Of a DNA stretch of 64,000 nucleotides, positions 44,229-53,731 are shown piece after piece (position 1 is the first letter of the stretch; the number at the start of each line of letters is the position of its first letter). Below the pieces are notes generated by a model. That model saw only the letters and a program-made list of their open reading frames with translations. It searched no databases and was not told the origin of the DNA. This DNA is from Thermus islandicus DSM 21543. Its GTDB lineage: Bacteria > Deinococcota > Deinococci > Deinococcales > Thermaceae. The position numbers were made by a program, and so were the translations under genes. The stretch is from NCBI RefSeq assembly GCF_000421625.1, contig NZ_ATXJ01000008.1, positions 1 to 64,000 on the forward strand, read 5' to 3'.

Positions 44229-46898
44229 ATGGAGCTAGCGCTGGAAAGCCAAGGCTACCTGGAGGCCCTGTACCGGGCCTACCTGGAGGACCCCTTTTCC
44301 CTGCCCGAGGAGTGGCGCCGCTACTTCTCCGCCCTCGCCCTGGAGGACGGCCGACGAGAACCCCTGGCGGGGGAGGCTTTGGACCTGGCCTTCCTCCTCA
44401 AGGTGGAGCGCCTGGTGCAAGCCCACCGGGAGCTCGGCCATCTGGCGGCCCGGATAGACCCCCTGGGCCGGGAACGGCCGAGGCCCAGGGCGCTCACCCT
44501 CGAGGCCCACGGCCTCTCCCGGGAGGACCTGGCAAGGCCCCTCCCTCCCCCCTTCGGGGCCCCCAGCCTAGGAGCGCTTCTGGACCGCCTGGAGGCCACC
44601 TACCTCGGCCCGGTGGGGTGGGAGCTCGCCCACGTGGACCCCGAGGAGCGGGCCTGGCTCCTCGCCCAGGTGGAGTCCCCCTGGCCCCGGCCCGATCCCG
44701 AGACCAGGCGGCGGCTCCTCAGGGCCCTCATGGAGGCGAGCCTCTTTGAGGAGTTCCTGCAGCGGAAGTACCTGGGGGCCAAGACCTTCAGCGCCGAGGG
44801 CCTGGAAAGCCTCATCCCCCTCCTCCAAGAGGCCATCCTGGAGGCCGCGAGGCACGGGGTGCGGGAGGTGGTCCTGGGCATGGCCCACCGGGGGCGGCTC
44901 AACGTCTTGGCCCACGTGGTGGGCAAGCCCTTTGAGCGTATCTTCCGCGAGTTTGAGGAGATCTTCCCCGAGGGGTACTCAGGGGACGTGAAGTACCACC
45001 TGGGCTTCTCCAGCGACCGGGAAACCCCCTTTGGCCCGGTCCACGTCTCCTTGAACTTCAACCCAAGCCACCTGGAGTTCGTGAACCCCGTGACCCTGGG
45101 GAGGCTTCGCGCCAAGCAGGACCGCTTCGGCGACCGAGAGAGGCGGCGGGGCCTGGCCATTCTGGTCCACGGGGACGCCGCCTTTATCGGGGAGGGGATC
45201 GTCCAGGAGACCCTGAACCTCTCCGGGCTTCCGGGCTACCGGGTAGGGGGGACGCTCCACGTGGTGGCCAACAACCAGCTGGGCTTCACCACCCTGCCTT
45301 CCGAGTACACCTCCTGCCCCTACCCCACCGACGTGGCCAAGATGGTGGGCGCCCCCATCTTCCACGTGAACGCCGAGGCCCTGGACGAGCTCTGGTTTGC
45401 CCTCCGCCTGGCCCTCGCCTACCGCCAGCGCTACGGCAAGGACGTGGTCCTGGACCTCGTGGGCTACCGCCGGCGGGGGCACAACGAGTCGGACGAGCCC
45501 ACCTTCACCCAGGCCCCCATGTACGCCCTCATCGCCAAGAAGCCCGCCCCCTGGCGGGTCTACGCCGAGCGCCTCCTGGCCGAGGGGGCCGTGGGGGAGG
45601 AGGAGCTTAAGGCCTGGCAGGAGGCCTACCTGGAGCGTTTGGAGGCCGAGTTCGCCCGGGTCAAGGCCGAGCCCGGCCCCGTGGTCCCCCACGGGCTTTC
45701 CGGGGTCTGGCAGGGCTATGTGGGCGGGCCCGACCACCGGGTGCCCGAGGCCGACACCCGGGTGCCCAAGGAGGCCCTAAAGAACCTCTTGGTGCGCCTT
45801 TCCACCCCCCCTGAGGGCTTCCGGGTGCACCCTAAGCTCAAGCGCTTCCTCGAGGCCCGCCAGGAGATGGCCGAGGAGAAGCGCCCCGTGGACTGGGCCG
45901 CCGCCGAGGCCCTGGCCTTGGCCACCCTGGCGGTAGAGGGGCACAGGGTCCGCCTCACGGGCCAGGACGCCCTAAGGGGCACCTTCACCCAGCGCCACGC
46001 CGCTCTCTACGACTACGAGACGGGGGAGCCCTATGTTCCCCTAAAGCACCTGGCGGAGGGGCAGGCGGAGGTGGAGATCTGGAACTCCCCCCTCTCCGAG
46101 GCCGGGGTCCTGGGCTTTGAGTACGGCTACAGCCTGGACTACCCCGAGGGCCTCGTGCTTTGGGAGGCCCAGTTCGGGGACTTCGTCAACGTGGCCCAAG
46201 TCTACATAGACCAGTTCCTGGCGAGCGCCGAGGCCAAGTGGAACCGCCTCTCGGGCCTCGTCCTCCTCCTGCCCCATGGCCTCGAGGGCCAGGGCCCCGA
46301 GCACTCCTCGGCGCGGCCTGAGCGCTTCCTCCAGCTCGCCGCCCGGGACAACCTGCAGATCGCCTACCCCACCACCCCCGCCCAGCTTTTCCACCTCCTC
46401 CGCCGCCAGGTGAAGCGCCCTATCCGCAAGCCCTTGGTGGTCCTCACCCCCAAGAGCCTCCTCCGCCACCCCGAGGTGGTCTCCCCCCTGGAGGAGCTCG
46501 CGGAAGGGCGCTTCCAGAAGGTGATCCCCGAGCGGGTCAAGGGGGCGAGGAAGGTCCTCCTCACCTCGGGCAAGGTCTACTACGACCTCCTGCAGCGGCG
46601 CCGGGAGCTTGGGGCCTTGGACGTGGCCATCCTGAGGCTGGAGCTCCTCTACCCCTTTCCCGAGGCCGAGCTTAGGGAGGCCCTCGGCTTCTACCCCAAG
46701 AAGGTCCCCGTGGTCTTTGTGCAGGAGGAGCCGGTGAACCAGGGGGCTTGGTGGTACCTCTCGGCCCGCTTCTGCGGGGAGATCTTTGGCCATCCCTTCT
46801 CCGTGGTGGCCCGGCCCGAGTCCCCGAGCCCCGCCGTGGGCTCCTCCAAGGTGCACCGGCTGGAGCAGGAGGAGCTCCTCGAGGAAGCCTTCAAGTGA
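44229..46898 (+). CDS. sucA: 2-oxoglutarate dehydrogenase E1
   Basis: Thiamine-diphosphate decarboxylase of the TCA-cycle 2-oxoglutarate complex. The 889-residue protein starts with the E2-binding peptide [27 protein letters not shown]. It has [19 protein letters not shown] and [18 protein letters not shown], the cofactor motif [18 protein letters not shown]...[25 protein letters not shown], and the transketolase-like [35 protein letters not shown] and [12 protein letters not shown] blocks. GGGAGG precedes ATG 44229. It leads sucA-sucB-lpd. Confidence 0.96.
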   Translation: MELALESQGYLEALYRAYLEDPFSLPEEWRRYFSALALEDGRREPLAGEALDLAFLLKVERLVQAHRELGHLAARIDPLGRERPRPRALTLEAHGLSREDLARPLPPPFGAPSLGALLDRLEATYLGPVGWELAHVDPEERAWLLAQVESPWPRPDPETRRRLLRALMEASLFEEFLQRKYLGAKTFSAEGLESLIPLLQEAILEAARHGVREVVLGMAHRGRLNVLAHVVGKPFERIFREFEEIFPEGYSGDVKYHLGFSSDRETPFGPVHVSLNFNPSHLEFVNPVTLGRLRAKQDRFGDRERRRGLAILVHGDAAFIGEGIVQETLNLSGLPGYRVGGTLHVVANNQLGFTTLPSEYTSCPYPTDVAKMVGAPIFHVNAEALDELWFALRLALAYRQRYGKDVVLDLVGYRRRGHNESDEPTFTQAPMYALIAKKPAPWRVYAERLLAEGAVGEEELKAWQEAYLERLEAEFARVKAEPGPVVPHGLSGVWQGYVGGPDHRVPEADTRVPKEALKNLLVRLSTPPEGFRVHPKLKRFLEARQEMAEEKRPVDWAAAEALALATLAVEGHRVRLTGQDALRGTFTQRHAALYDYETGEPYVPLKHLAEGQAEVEIWNSPLSEAGVLGFEYGYSLDYPEGLVLWEAQFGDFVNVAQVYIDQFLASAEAKWNRLSGLVLLLPHGLEGQGPEHSSARPERFLQLAARDNLQIAYPTTPAQLFHLLRRQVKRPIRKPLVVLTPKSLLRHPEVVSPLEELAEGRFQKVIPERVKGARKVLLTSGKVYYDLLQRRRELGALDVAILRLELLYPFPEAELREALGFYPKKVPVVFVQEEPVNQGAWWYLSARFCGEIFGHPFSVVARPESPSPAVGSSKVHRLEQEELLEEAFK

Positions 46899-46911
46899 AG
46901 GGAGGTATGCG

Positions 46912-48108
46912 GTGCAGGAGCTGAAAGTGCCCTCCGTGGGCGAGAGCATCGTGGAAGTGGAGATCGGCGCCTGGCTCAAGGGGGAGGGCGAGCGCTTCGC
47001 CCAGGACGAGCCTCTGGTGGAGCTCATCACCGACAAGGCCACCTTAGAGCTCCCCGCCCCCTTCTCGGGGACCCTGAAGCAGATCCTGAAGAAAACCGGG
47101 GAGACCGCCCGGGTGGGGGAGACCATCGCCCTCCTGGAGGAGGGGGCGGCGGAGGCCAGGCCCCAGGCGCCTGCCGAAGCCCCTAAGGAGGCTTCCCCGG
47201 AACCCCTGGCCATGCCTGCCGCCCTCCGCCTCATGCAGGAGAAGGGGGTCGCCCCGGAGGAGGTCCGGGGCACGGGCCTGGGCGGCCGCATCCTTAAGGA
47301 GGATGTGGAGCGCCACCTTAGGGAGCGGGAAGCGCCTTCCAGACCCGCCGAGCCCGCCCCACCTTCCCCTCCGCCCCCTTCTCCCCAGGCCCCCGCCGAC
47401 AAGCCCTGGCGGGTGGACGAGGCCGTGCCCATGACCCCATTGCGCCGCCGGATCGCCGAGCGGCTTCTTCAGGCCCGCCAGACCACGGCCATGCTCACCA
47501 CCTTCAACGAGGCGGACATGTCGGCGGTCATCGCCTTGAGGAAGGAACTCGGGGAGGCTTTCCAGAAGAAGCACGGGGTCAAGCTGGGCTTCATGAGCTT
47601 CTTCGTCAAGGCTGTGGTCCAAGCCCTCAAGGAGATCCCCGAGCTCAACGCCGAGATCCGGGACAACCACATCGTATACCACCGCTACTACGACATCGGG
47701 GTGGCCGTGGGCGGCGGGGAAGGGCTGGTGGTGCCCGTGATCCGGGACGCCGACCGGCTTTCCTTCGCCGAGATTGAGCAGAGGATCGCGGACTTCGCCG
47801 AGCGGGCCCGCACCAAGAAGCTCCGCCCTGAGGAGCTGATGGGCGGAACCTTCACCATCACCAACGGTGGGGTCTACGGTTCCTTGAACTCCACGCCCCT
47901 TTTGAACCCTCCCCAGGTGGGCATCCTAGGCATGCACGCTATCCAGGAGCGCCCCGTGGCCCGGGATGGGCAGGTGGTGGTCCGCCCCATGATGTACCTG
48001 GCCCTCTCCTACGACCACCGCATCGTGGACGGGCGGGAGGCGGTCACCTTCCTGCGCCGGGTCAAGGAGCTGGTGGAGAACCCTGTGAGGCTCCTTCTGG
48101 AGGTGTAG
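46912..48108 (+). CDS. sucB: Dihydrolipoyl succinyltransferase (E2)
   Basis: 398-residue E2 of the 2-oxoglutarate complex. Lipoyl domain at about 1-77 with modified lysine K42 ([12 protein letters not shown]), then a Pro/Ala linker. The subunit-binding domain is at about 97-135 ([23 protein letters not shown]), then a second Pro-rich linker and the catalytic domain ending in [14 protein letters not shown]. Start GTG 46912 has GGGAGGT six bases upstream, 13 bases after the sucA stop; earlier in-frame starts fall inside sucA. Confidence 0.95.
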   Translation: MQELKVPSVGESIVEVEIGAWLKGEGERFAQDEPLVELITDKATLELPAPFSGTLKQILKKTGETARVGETIALLEEGAAEARPQAPAEAPKEASPEPLAMPAALRLMQEKGVAPEEVRGTGLGGRILKEDVERHLREREAPSRPAEPAPPSPPPPSPQAPADKPWRVDEAVPMTPLRRRIAERLLQARQTTAMLTTFNEADMSAVIALRKELGEAFQKKHGVKLGFMSFFVKAVVQALKEIPELNAEIRDNHIVYHRYYDIGVAVGGGEGLVVPVIRDADRLSFAEIEQRIADFAERARTKKLRPEELMGGTFTITNGGVYGSLNSTPLLNPPQVGILGMHAIQERPVARDGQVVVRPMMYLALSYDHRIVDGREAVTFLRRVKELVENPVRLLLEV

Positions 48109-48109
48109 G

Positions 48110-49477
48110 GTGTACGACCTCCTGGTGATCGGCGCCGGACCTGGGGGGTATGTGGCGGCCATCCGGGCGGCCCAGCTCGGGATGAGGGTGGGGGTGGTGG
48201 AGAAGGAGAAGGCCCTGGGGGGGACCTGCCTTAGGGTGGGGTGCATCCCCTCCAAGGCCCTCCTGGAGACCACCGAGCGCATCTACGAGGCCAAGAAGGG
48301 CCTGGTGGGGGCCAAGGTGAAGGGGGTGGAGCTGGACCTTAAGGCCCTCATGGCCCACAAGGACAAGGTGGTCCAGGCCAACACCCAGGGGGTGGAGTTC
48401 CTCTTCAAGAAGAACGGGATCGCCCGCCACCTGGGCACGGCCCGCTTCCTTTCCGACCGGAAGGTCCTGGTGGAGGAGACGGGGGAGGAGCTTTCCGCCC
48501 GCTACCTCCTCATCGCCACGGGAAGCGCCCCCCTCATCCCCCCCTGGGCCCAGGTGGACTACGAGCGGGTGGTGACCTCCACCGAGGCCCTGGCCTTCCC
48601 CGAGGTGCCGGAGAGGCTCATCGTGGTGGGGGGCGGGGTGGTGGGCCTCGAGCTCGGGGTGGTCTGGCACCGCCTGGGGGCGGAGGTCCTCGTCCTGGAG
48701 TACCTGGACCGGATCCTCCCCACCATGGACCTCGAGGTCTCCCGGGCGGCGGAGCGGATCTTCAAGAAGCAGGGCCTCATCCTTCGCACCGGGGTGCGGG
48801 TCACCGCCGTCTTTCCCCAAGGAAAGGGGGCCCGGGTAGAGCTTGCGGGGGGCGAGGTCCTGGAGGCGGACCGGGTGCTTGTGGCCGTGGGCCGGAGGCC
48901 CTACACCGAGGGGCTTGGCCTGGAAAACGCTGGGCTCGCCCCCGACGAGAAGGGCCGGATCCCCGTGGACGAGCACTTAAGGACCCGCGTTCCCCACATC
49001 TACGCCATTGGGGACGTGGTCCGCGGGCCCATGCTGGCCCACAAGGCGAGCGAGGAGGGGATCGCCGCCGTGGAGCACATGGCGAAAGGCTTCGGCCACG
49101 TGGACTACCAGGCCATCCCCAGCGTGGTCTACACCCACCCCGAGGTGGCCTCCGTGGGCTACACCGAGGAGGAGCTGAAGGCACAGGGCATCCCCTACAA
49201 GGTGGGGAAGTTCCCCTACTCCGCCTCGGGCCGCGCCCGGGCCATGGGGGAGACGGAGGGCTTCATCAAGGTCCTCGCCCACGCCAAGACGGACCGGATC
49301 CTGGGGGTCCACGGGATCGGGGCCCGGGTGGGGGACGTCCTGGCCGAGGCGGGCCTCGCCCTCTTCTTCAAGGCGAGCGCCGAGGATCTCGCCCGCGCCC
49401 CCCACCACCACCCCTCCCTTTCCGAGATCCTCAAGGAGGCGGCCCTGGCGGCGTGGGATAGGCCCATTCACCTCTAG
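48110..49477 (+). CDS. lpd: Dihydrolipoyl dehydrogenase (E3) of the 2-oxoglutarate complex
   Basis: 455-residue FAD/NAD disulfide oxidoreductase. FAD motif GAGPGGYVAAIRAA, redox disulfide GGTCLRVGCIPSK (about 40-52), NAD motif VVGGGVVGLELG and the C-terminal HHHPSLSEILKEA with the catalytic His-Glu are all present. GTG start one base after the sucB stop. It is paralogous to the E3 at 26174, and each complex appears to own its E3. Confidence 0.95.
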   Translation: MYDLLVIGAGPGGYVAAIRAAQLGMRVGVVEKEKALGGTCLRVGCIPSKALLETTERIYEAKKGLVGAKVKGVELDLKALMAHKDKVVQANTQGVEFLFKKNGIARHLGTARFLSDRKVLVEETGEELSARYLLIATGSAPLIPPWAQVDYERVVTSTEALAFPEVPERLIVVGGGVVGLELGVVWHRLGAEVLVLEYLDRILPTMDLEVSRAAERIFKKQGLILRTGVRVTAVFPQGKGARVELAGGEVLEADRVLVAVGRRPYTEGLGLENAGLAPDEKGRIPVDEHLRTRVPHIYAIGDVVRGPMLAHKASEEGIAAVEHMAKGFGHVDYQAIPSVVYTHPEVASVGYTEEELKAQGIPYKVGKFPYSASGRARAMGETEGFIKVLAHAKTDRILGVHGIGARVGDVLAEAGLALFFKASAEDLARAPHHHPSLSEILKEAALAAWDRPIHL

Positions 49478-49499
49478 TACCCTTGCCTCCGGAGATCGC

Positions 49500-49527
49500 C
49501 CCCGTGCTGGCGCAAGCCAGCACGGGG
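49500..49527. terminator. GCAA-capped 12-bp hairpin after lpd
   Basis: Perfect 12-pair stem with a GCAA tetraloop, 22 bases past the lpd stop. There is no T tract on the plus strand, so it may protect the sucA-sucB-lpd mRNA 3' end or terminate by stem strength alone. Confidence 0.6.
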
Positions 49528-49538
49528 TGGTAGAAAAC

Positions 49539-49564
49539 CCCCTCCTGGCGCACGCCAGGAGGGG
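49539..49564 (-). terminator. 11-bp hairpin terminator after the subtilisin gene
   Basis: Perfect 11-pair stem with a GCAC-type loop (minus-strand reading GTGC). On the minus strand it is followed by ggTTTTCTACC, so it fits an intrinsic terminator for the leftward lipoprotein operon ending at 49578. Confidence 0.65.
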
Positions 49565-49577
49565 AAGCGGGGTCCCC

Positions 49578-51698
49578 TTAGAAGGCCGGCGCGCTGGCGC
49601 CTAGGCCCACGCCGAGCCGGTAGAAGTAGCCGGGGCCCTGCTGGCCGTTGGCCTCCTCCAGCTTGAGGTAGTAGGTGCCGGCTTGGGAGGCTTGGTAGGA
49701 GATCTGGGCGGGGCTCGAGGGGCTTTCCTGGGCGCTAGCCAAAACGGTGGTGCCGTCCGGGGCGAGAAGGGTGAGCTTCACCGTGCCCAGGCCCCCCACC
49801 AGGCGGCTTGCCGCCCGCAAAGCCAGGGTTTGCCCCTGTTGGAGGGAAAGCGCGTAGACGTCCACGTCCGGTCCCCCCTGGGGCAGGCCGAACTGGGCCA
49901 GGTTGTTGGAGTCAAAGGCGGCGCTCAGGGTGAAGGCCGGGGGGAGAGGGCCGAAGAGCTGGCCGAGGTCTGTGGCCTTTTGGGGCGTGTCGTTCCGGGC
50001 CAGCGGGTTCCCCGGCGTGACCTCGTAGGGGTCCGCCTGTTGCCTTAGCACCGCGAGGGCTTCCCCCCCGGGGAGGACGCTCACCGCCCCCTGGACGGGG
50101 TCCTCGCTGCCGCCTAAGAAGATCTGGCTCGGCCCGCCCACCAGCACCTGGTACTGGCCCGGAGGGCTCTCCAGGAAGAGGGCCGGGCCTGCGGGGCTGG
50201 TTTGGGCGTACATCTGCTTGCCGCTTTGGTGGACCAGGGTGACGTTGCTGAAGGGGACGAAGGGTAGGAGGTCGGTGGTGACGAGGCCCCCAGGGGCGAG
50301 GCGGGCGTCGGAGCCTTTGTTGAGCACCAGGATCCCGATCTGGCTTCCGGGAGGGGGGAGCTGGCTCGGGCTTTGCAGGCCCCGGGCCATTTGAACCGCC
50401 CGGCCCACGTTGACCCGGCCTGCCCCCATTCCGGCGACCACGTCTACCGGTCCCTGCACGGGGTCGGCCGTTTGTTGGAGGATCCGGAGCACCTGGTAGG
50501 GGGTAGGGTTGAGCCCGTTATCCCTGAGCACCTGGAGGACCACCGCGGCCGAGCCAGCCACCACGGGTCCCGCCGCCGAGGTGCCACCGAAAAGCCAGGT
50601 GCCCGTCCCTAGGTTGACAAAGGTGGTGAGGACGTCCTCGCCGGGGGCCGAGAGGTCCACCCAAGGGCCGTAGGTGGAAAAGCCCGTCTTCTCGTCGTAG
50701 GGGTTGGTGGCGGCCACGGCGATGAGCCCGGGCAGGCCGGAGGGGAGGTGGTAGGCATCGCGGTAATCGTTGCCCGCGGAGGCCACCACAATGACCCCGT
50801 GGAGAAGGGCGTAGTCAAAGGCCTCCTTGAGGAGGTAGCTGTACCCTCCCCCGCCCCAGGAGTTGTTGAGCACGTCCACCCCGTGGTCCACCGCCCAGAC
50901 CAGGGCTTGGGCCACCCCGAAGTCCCCCGCGTACCCTCCGTTCTGCCCTCCGAAGATGACCAGGGGCCTGAGGCGGGCGGCGGTGCTGGGGTTGCCGTTG
51001 CCTCCGGCCACTCCCGCCACGTACTGCCCGTTGTTGGAGAGGGCCGCGGCCATTCCGGCGGAGCCCGAGCCGTGGGTGTCGCGGTTTTGCTGCCCCTGGA
51101 AGGGGGCGGTGGGGGCGAAGGCCTGGAGGGTGAAGGCGTTGAACCCGGGGAGACACCGGGTGCGGGCGGGCTGGTCGCAGAGGTCGGGGTGGCTGCGGTC
51201 AAAGTCGGTATCCACGATGCCGATGGTCACCCCCCGGCCCACCCCGCCCTGGTCCCAGGCCGCCGGGGCCCCGATCTTGGGGATCCACCACTGTTGGGGG
51301 AGGAGGGGGTCGTTGAAGGCCGCCTGGGGGGCGATCCCTTGGGTGGCAGTCCTAGGGTTGGGCAGGGGGATGGGGCTTCGGTCAAAGCGGTTGGGCTCGG
51401 CGTACCGGGCCAGGCCCAGGACGCGCCGGGCGGCCTCGGCCTGGGCAAGCCCCGAGGGGAGTTCCAGGAGGGCGGCCTTGAGCTCGGGCAGGGTGGCGAT
51501 CACCCGCGCCCCCAGGAGGCGGGACACCGCCTCGAGGTTCCCCTCGTCCCGGTAGCCCACCACGAGCTGCCGCTCGGGGGGGGTGGCCAGGGCGGGGTTG
51601 AGGGGGGCTGGACCTTCCGAGGCCCGCTGGCCCAGGTTGCCGCAGGCAGTCAGGAGGCCGGCCAGGCCGAGGAGGAGGCTGGTGAGAACCTTCCGCAT
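49578..51698 (-). CDS. Subtilisin-family (S8) serine protease lipoprotein
   Basis: Predicted exported, lipid-anchored protease. The 706-residue protein begins with a lipoprotein signal (MRKVLTSLLLGLAGLLTAC, lipobox LTAC, Cys about 19), then an inhibitor-like prodomain (about 40-110). The S8 catalytic domain has Asp in GIVDTDFDRSHP, His in NRDTHGSGSAG and Ser in FGGTSAAGPVVAGSAA, and the oxyanion Asn in ASAGND. The C-terminal 270 residues hold beta-rich modules, the last resembling the pre-peptidase C-terminal fold (DVDVYALSLQQGQTLAL ... GTYYLKLEE). ATG 51698 is one base after the upstream lipoprotein stop, with GGGAG upstream. Confidence 0.9.
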   Translation of the reverse strand: MRKVLTSLLLGLAGLLTACGNLGQRASEGPAPLNPALATPPERQLVVGYRDEGNLEAVSRLLGARVIATLPELKAALLELPSGLAQAEAARRVLGLARYAEPNRFDRSPIPLPNPRTATQGIAPQAAFNDPLLPQQWWIPKIGAPAAWDQGGVGRGVTIGIVDTDFDRSHPDLCDQPARTRCLPGFNAFTLQAFAPTAPFQGQQNRDTHGSGSAGMAAALSNNGQYVAGVAGGNGNPSTAARLRPLVIFGGQNGGYAGDFGVAQALVWAVDHGVDVLNNSWGGGGYSYLLKEAFDYALLHGVIVVASAGNDYRDAYHLPSGLPGLIAVAATNPYDEKTGFSTYGPWVDLSAPGEDVLTTFVNLGTGTWLFGGTSAAGPVVAGSAAVVLQVLRDNGLNPTPYQVLRILQQTADPVQGPVDVVAGMGAGRVNVGRAVQMARGLQSPSQLPPPGSQIGILVLNKGSDARLAPGGLVTTDLLPFVPFSNVTLVHQSGKQMYAQTSPAGPALFLESPPGQYQVLVGGPSQIFLGGSEDPVQGAVSVLPGGEALAVLRQQADPYEVTPGNPLARNDTPQKATDLGQLFGPLPPAFTLSAAFDSNNLAQFGLPQGGPDVDVYALSLQQGQTLALRAASRLVGGLGTVKLTLLAPDGTTVLASAQESPSSPAQISYQASQAGTYYLKLEEANGQQGPGYFYRLGVGLGASAPAF

Positions 51699-51699
51699 A

Positions 51700-53610
51700 C
51701 TAGTAGCTCCCATCTCCGGTCACGAACTCGTTCCACTCTCCGGTGCAGACCGGGCCGCCAAAGTTGCAGGCCTGGAGGGGATGGAACACGTTCCAAAGGT
51801 CTTGGGCGATGGAGATGGCCTCTATCCGGTTCGGGTTACTGGGGTCCAGGCCCACCGCCGCCGCGGAAAGGTCAAAGGAGTAGCTGTGGAAGGCCTCGAG
51901 GCGGGGCAGCACCGCGGAGCCGTCCTGGTTGTAGGGAACGCTGTAGGTGTTGCCGTTCACCGTGAGGGTCTGGTCGCTGAACAAGAGGCCATTGTTGAGG
52001 CTGTAGGGCGCCCAGACGAAGAACTCGCCCTGCTGGGGGTAGTCCAGGAGGAAGGGGGCGAAGAGGCGGAGGTCCCCCACCTTCTGGCTTACGCTCCAGG
52101 AGAGGGTAGGGGTGACCGAGACCCCCGTGGCGTACTTGGCCGGGCTCAGCAGGTGCACGGTGAAGCGGTCCAGGGGCGTGGTAGCGAGCACGGGGCCCGG
52201 GGCCACGTTCTGGCCCACTGCGTCCACCCGGTAGTAGACCCGCTGGCCCACCCTGAGCTCGGGGCTGGCGTCGTTGTAGGACCGGGCGGCCCCCCCGAGG
52301 GTGGCGATCTTGGTGAAGTTCTGGCCGTCAAAGGAGCGGTAGACCTCAAAGCGGTCGGGGTTGGTCCCGCTGTACTGCCATGAGAGCTGGACCCAGAGGG
52401 TGCTGTCTGGGCTTGGGGCCCCTTCCAGCCGCACCTCCTCCGTGCCCGGCAGGCGGAGCACCGCGGGCTTGGGCGGGCCATAAAAGCCGATGGCCTGAGC
52501 CAGGGTGACGGCGAGGACCTGGAAGTTGCTGACCGGGGTAACGGCGGGGCTCGCAAAGGTTTGGCTGAAGTTCAGGTAGTAGAGGCGGTGGGTCCGGTTC
52601 TCGTTCACGTCGTAGACCACCACCTCAAAGGTGGTGGGGCCGCTGATGCCGGCCACGCTGGCCCCCGAGAGGGTCCGGTTGCCGGTGTCCGGACCGTTCG
52701 TGTCGGCCGTCCAGATGAAGCGCGGGCTGGTGAAGAAGGCCGAGCCGGGGGTCTTCCCCAGGGCCGCGTAGATGTAGCGGATCATGTTGCCCGCTCCCTG
52801 GGCCTGGGCCTGGATGCGGAAGGGGACGCATCCCTGGGCCTGGGTCACCGTGGAGAAGTCCTGCCCTGCGGGAAGGTTGCCGCAGCCTCCGGCCCCGGTG
52901 GTGACGGTGAGCTGTGGGGGGGCGGTGGGCAGGCTCGGGTTTGCGGCCTGCTTTTGGATCACCTTGAGGGGGCCCAGGTTCCCCTGGAGGAGGAGGAGGT
53001 TCTCTATGCGGCTACCGGCATAGCCCGGCTTGGCGAAGTTCAGGTGGTAGGTTCCAGGGGGAAGGTAAAGGGTGAAGGCGCCGTTGCTGTCGGTCGCGGT
53101 CGCGGCGGGCAGCCCGTCCACGGTGACCGTGCTTCCGACGACCGGGGCCCCGGCGTTGTTGTCCACCACCAGGCCGGTGAGGGCGAGGGTGCCGAAGACC
53201 ACTTCGACCGAGGCCATCCCCTTGTTCCCCGCCGCGTCGTAGGCGTTGACCTGAAGGGTGTTGGGCCCCGGGTTCAGGGTGACTTGAAAGCTGAAGGAAA
53301 CGTTGCGCCCCGGGGTGATGGCCACTCCCTGCTCCGGCCCTCCGTTGAGCTGGTAGGTGACGCGGGTAACCCCCACGTTGTCCTGGGCCGTGCCCTGAAC
53401 GGTCACGCTCTGCGTGTTGAGGGTCTGCCGATCCACGGGCTGGGTGAGGGCGACGGTGGGCTTGGCGGTGTCGGAAGGGGCTTGGCCGCAGGCGGCCAGG
53501 ATCACCCCCAAAGCCGCCATAAGCCACGGCCAGCGCCCCATGCCCCACCCCCTCCACCGCCCGAGACCGGGAGGGGTGCCCCTAACGCCTGCGTTCCCTC
53601 TTTTTTCCAT
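51700..53610 (-). CDS. Exported lipoprotein with Ig-like, CarboxypepD-regulatory and FnIII-like modules
   Basis: 636-residue surface protein with no enzyme motif. A lipoprotein signal is seen (WLMAALGVILAACGQAP, lipobox Cys about 41). Then come a bacterial Ig-like domain (about 50-140, PTVALTQPVDRQTLNTQSVTVQGTAQDNVGV), a carboxypeptidase-regulatory-like repeat (about 145-205, TGLVVDNNAGAPVVGSTVTVDG ending PPGTYHL), a Cys-containing insert and an FnIII-like stretch (about 410-480). I start at ATG 53610 because AAAGGAGGAG and a perfect promoter lie just upstream, though this gives a long basic n-region; ATG 53541 would give a normal signal peptide. Partner of the downstream subtilisin, perhaps its substrate, chaperone or binding platform. 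Confidence 0.75.
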   Translation of the reverse strand: MEKRGNAGVRGTPPGLGRWRGWGMGRWPWLMAALGVILAACGQAPSDTAKPTVALTQPVDRQTLNTQSVTVQGTAQDNVGVTRVTYQLNGGPEQGVAITPGRNVSFSFQVTLNPGPNTLQVNAYDAAGNKGMASVEVVFGTLALTGLVVDNNAGAPVVGSTVTVDGLPAATATDSNGAFTLYLPPGTYHLNFAKPGYAGSRIENLLLLQGNLGPLKVIQKQAANPSLPTAPPQLTVTTGAGGCGNLPAGQDFSTVTQAQGCVPFRIQAQAQGAGNMIRYIYAALGKTPGSAFFTSPRFIWTADTNGPDTGNRTLSGASVAGISGPTTFEVVVYDVNENRTHRLYYLNFSQTFASPAVTPVSNFQVLAVTLAQAIGFYGPPKPAVLRLPGTEEVRLEGAPSPDSTLWVQLSWQYSGTNPDRFEVYRSFDGQNFTKIATLGGAARSYNDASPELRVGQRVYYRVDAVGQNVAPGPVLATTPLDRFTVHLLSPAKYATGVSVTPTLSWSVSQKVGDLRLFAPFLLDYPQQGEFFVWAPYSLNNGLLFSDQTLTVNGNTYSVPYNQDGSAVLPRLEAFHSYSFDLSAAAVGLDPSNPNRIEAISIAQDLWNVFHPLQACNFGGPVCTGEWNEFVTGDGSY

Positions 53611-53646
53611 AAGCGCGTTCTCCTCCTTTCCTCATTTTCGGATGGG

Positions 53647-53675
53647 ATTCTATCCTGAGCCCTCTGGCCTGTCAA
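53647..53675 (-). promoter_or_regulatory. Consensus promoter (TTGACA, 17 nt, TAGAAT) of the lipoprotein operon
   Basis: On the minus strand -35 TTGACA (53670-53675) and -10 TAGAAT (53647-53652) have an exact 17-base spacer. The leader of about 30 bases carries AAAGGAGGAG before ATG 53610. The best sigma-70-type promoter for a protein gene in the window. Confidence 0.85.
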
Positions 53676-53688
53676 GGGAACAGGGTTG

Positions 53689-53722
53689 TATACTTATGCA
53701 TGCCCCCTCGAGGGGGTAGACT
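53689..53722 (+). promoter_or_regulatory. argG upstream region: TATACT, 14-bp palindrome, TAGACT
   Basis: Two candidate -10 hexamers, TATACT (53689-53694) and TAGACT (53717-53722), flank a perfect palindrome of five Cs, TCGA and five Gs at 53703-53716. TAGACT lies nine bases before the argG ATG with GGGAGGG between. The palindrome could be an operator or a leader hairpin if TATACT is used. No ARG-box match was convincing. Confidence 0.45.
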
Positions 53723-53731
53723 GGGAGGGAC

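Noticed and set aside
53689-53722. Arginine repressor (ARG) boxes before argG.
   Set aside because: The palindromes here are GC-rich and do not match the A/T-rich ARG-box consensus; no argR gene is visible.
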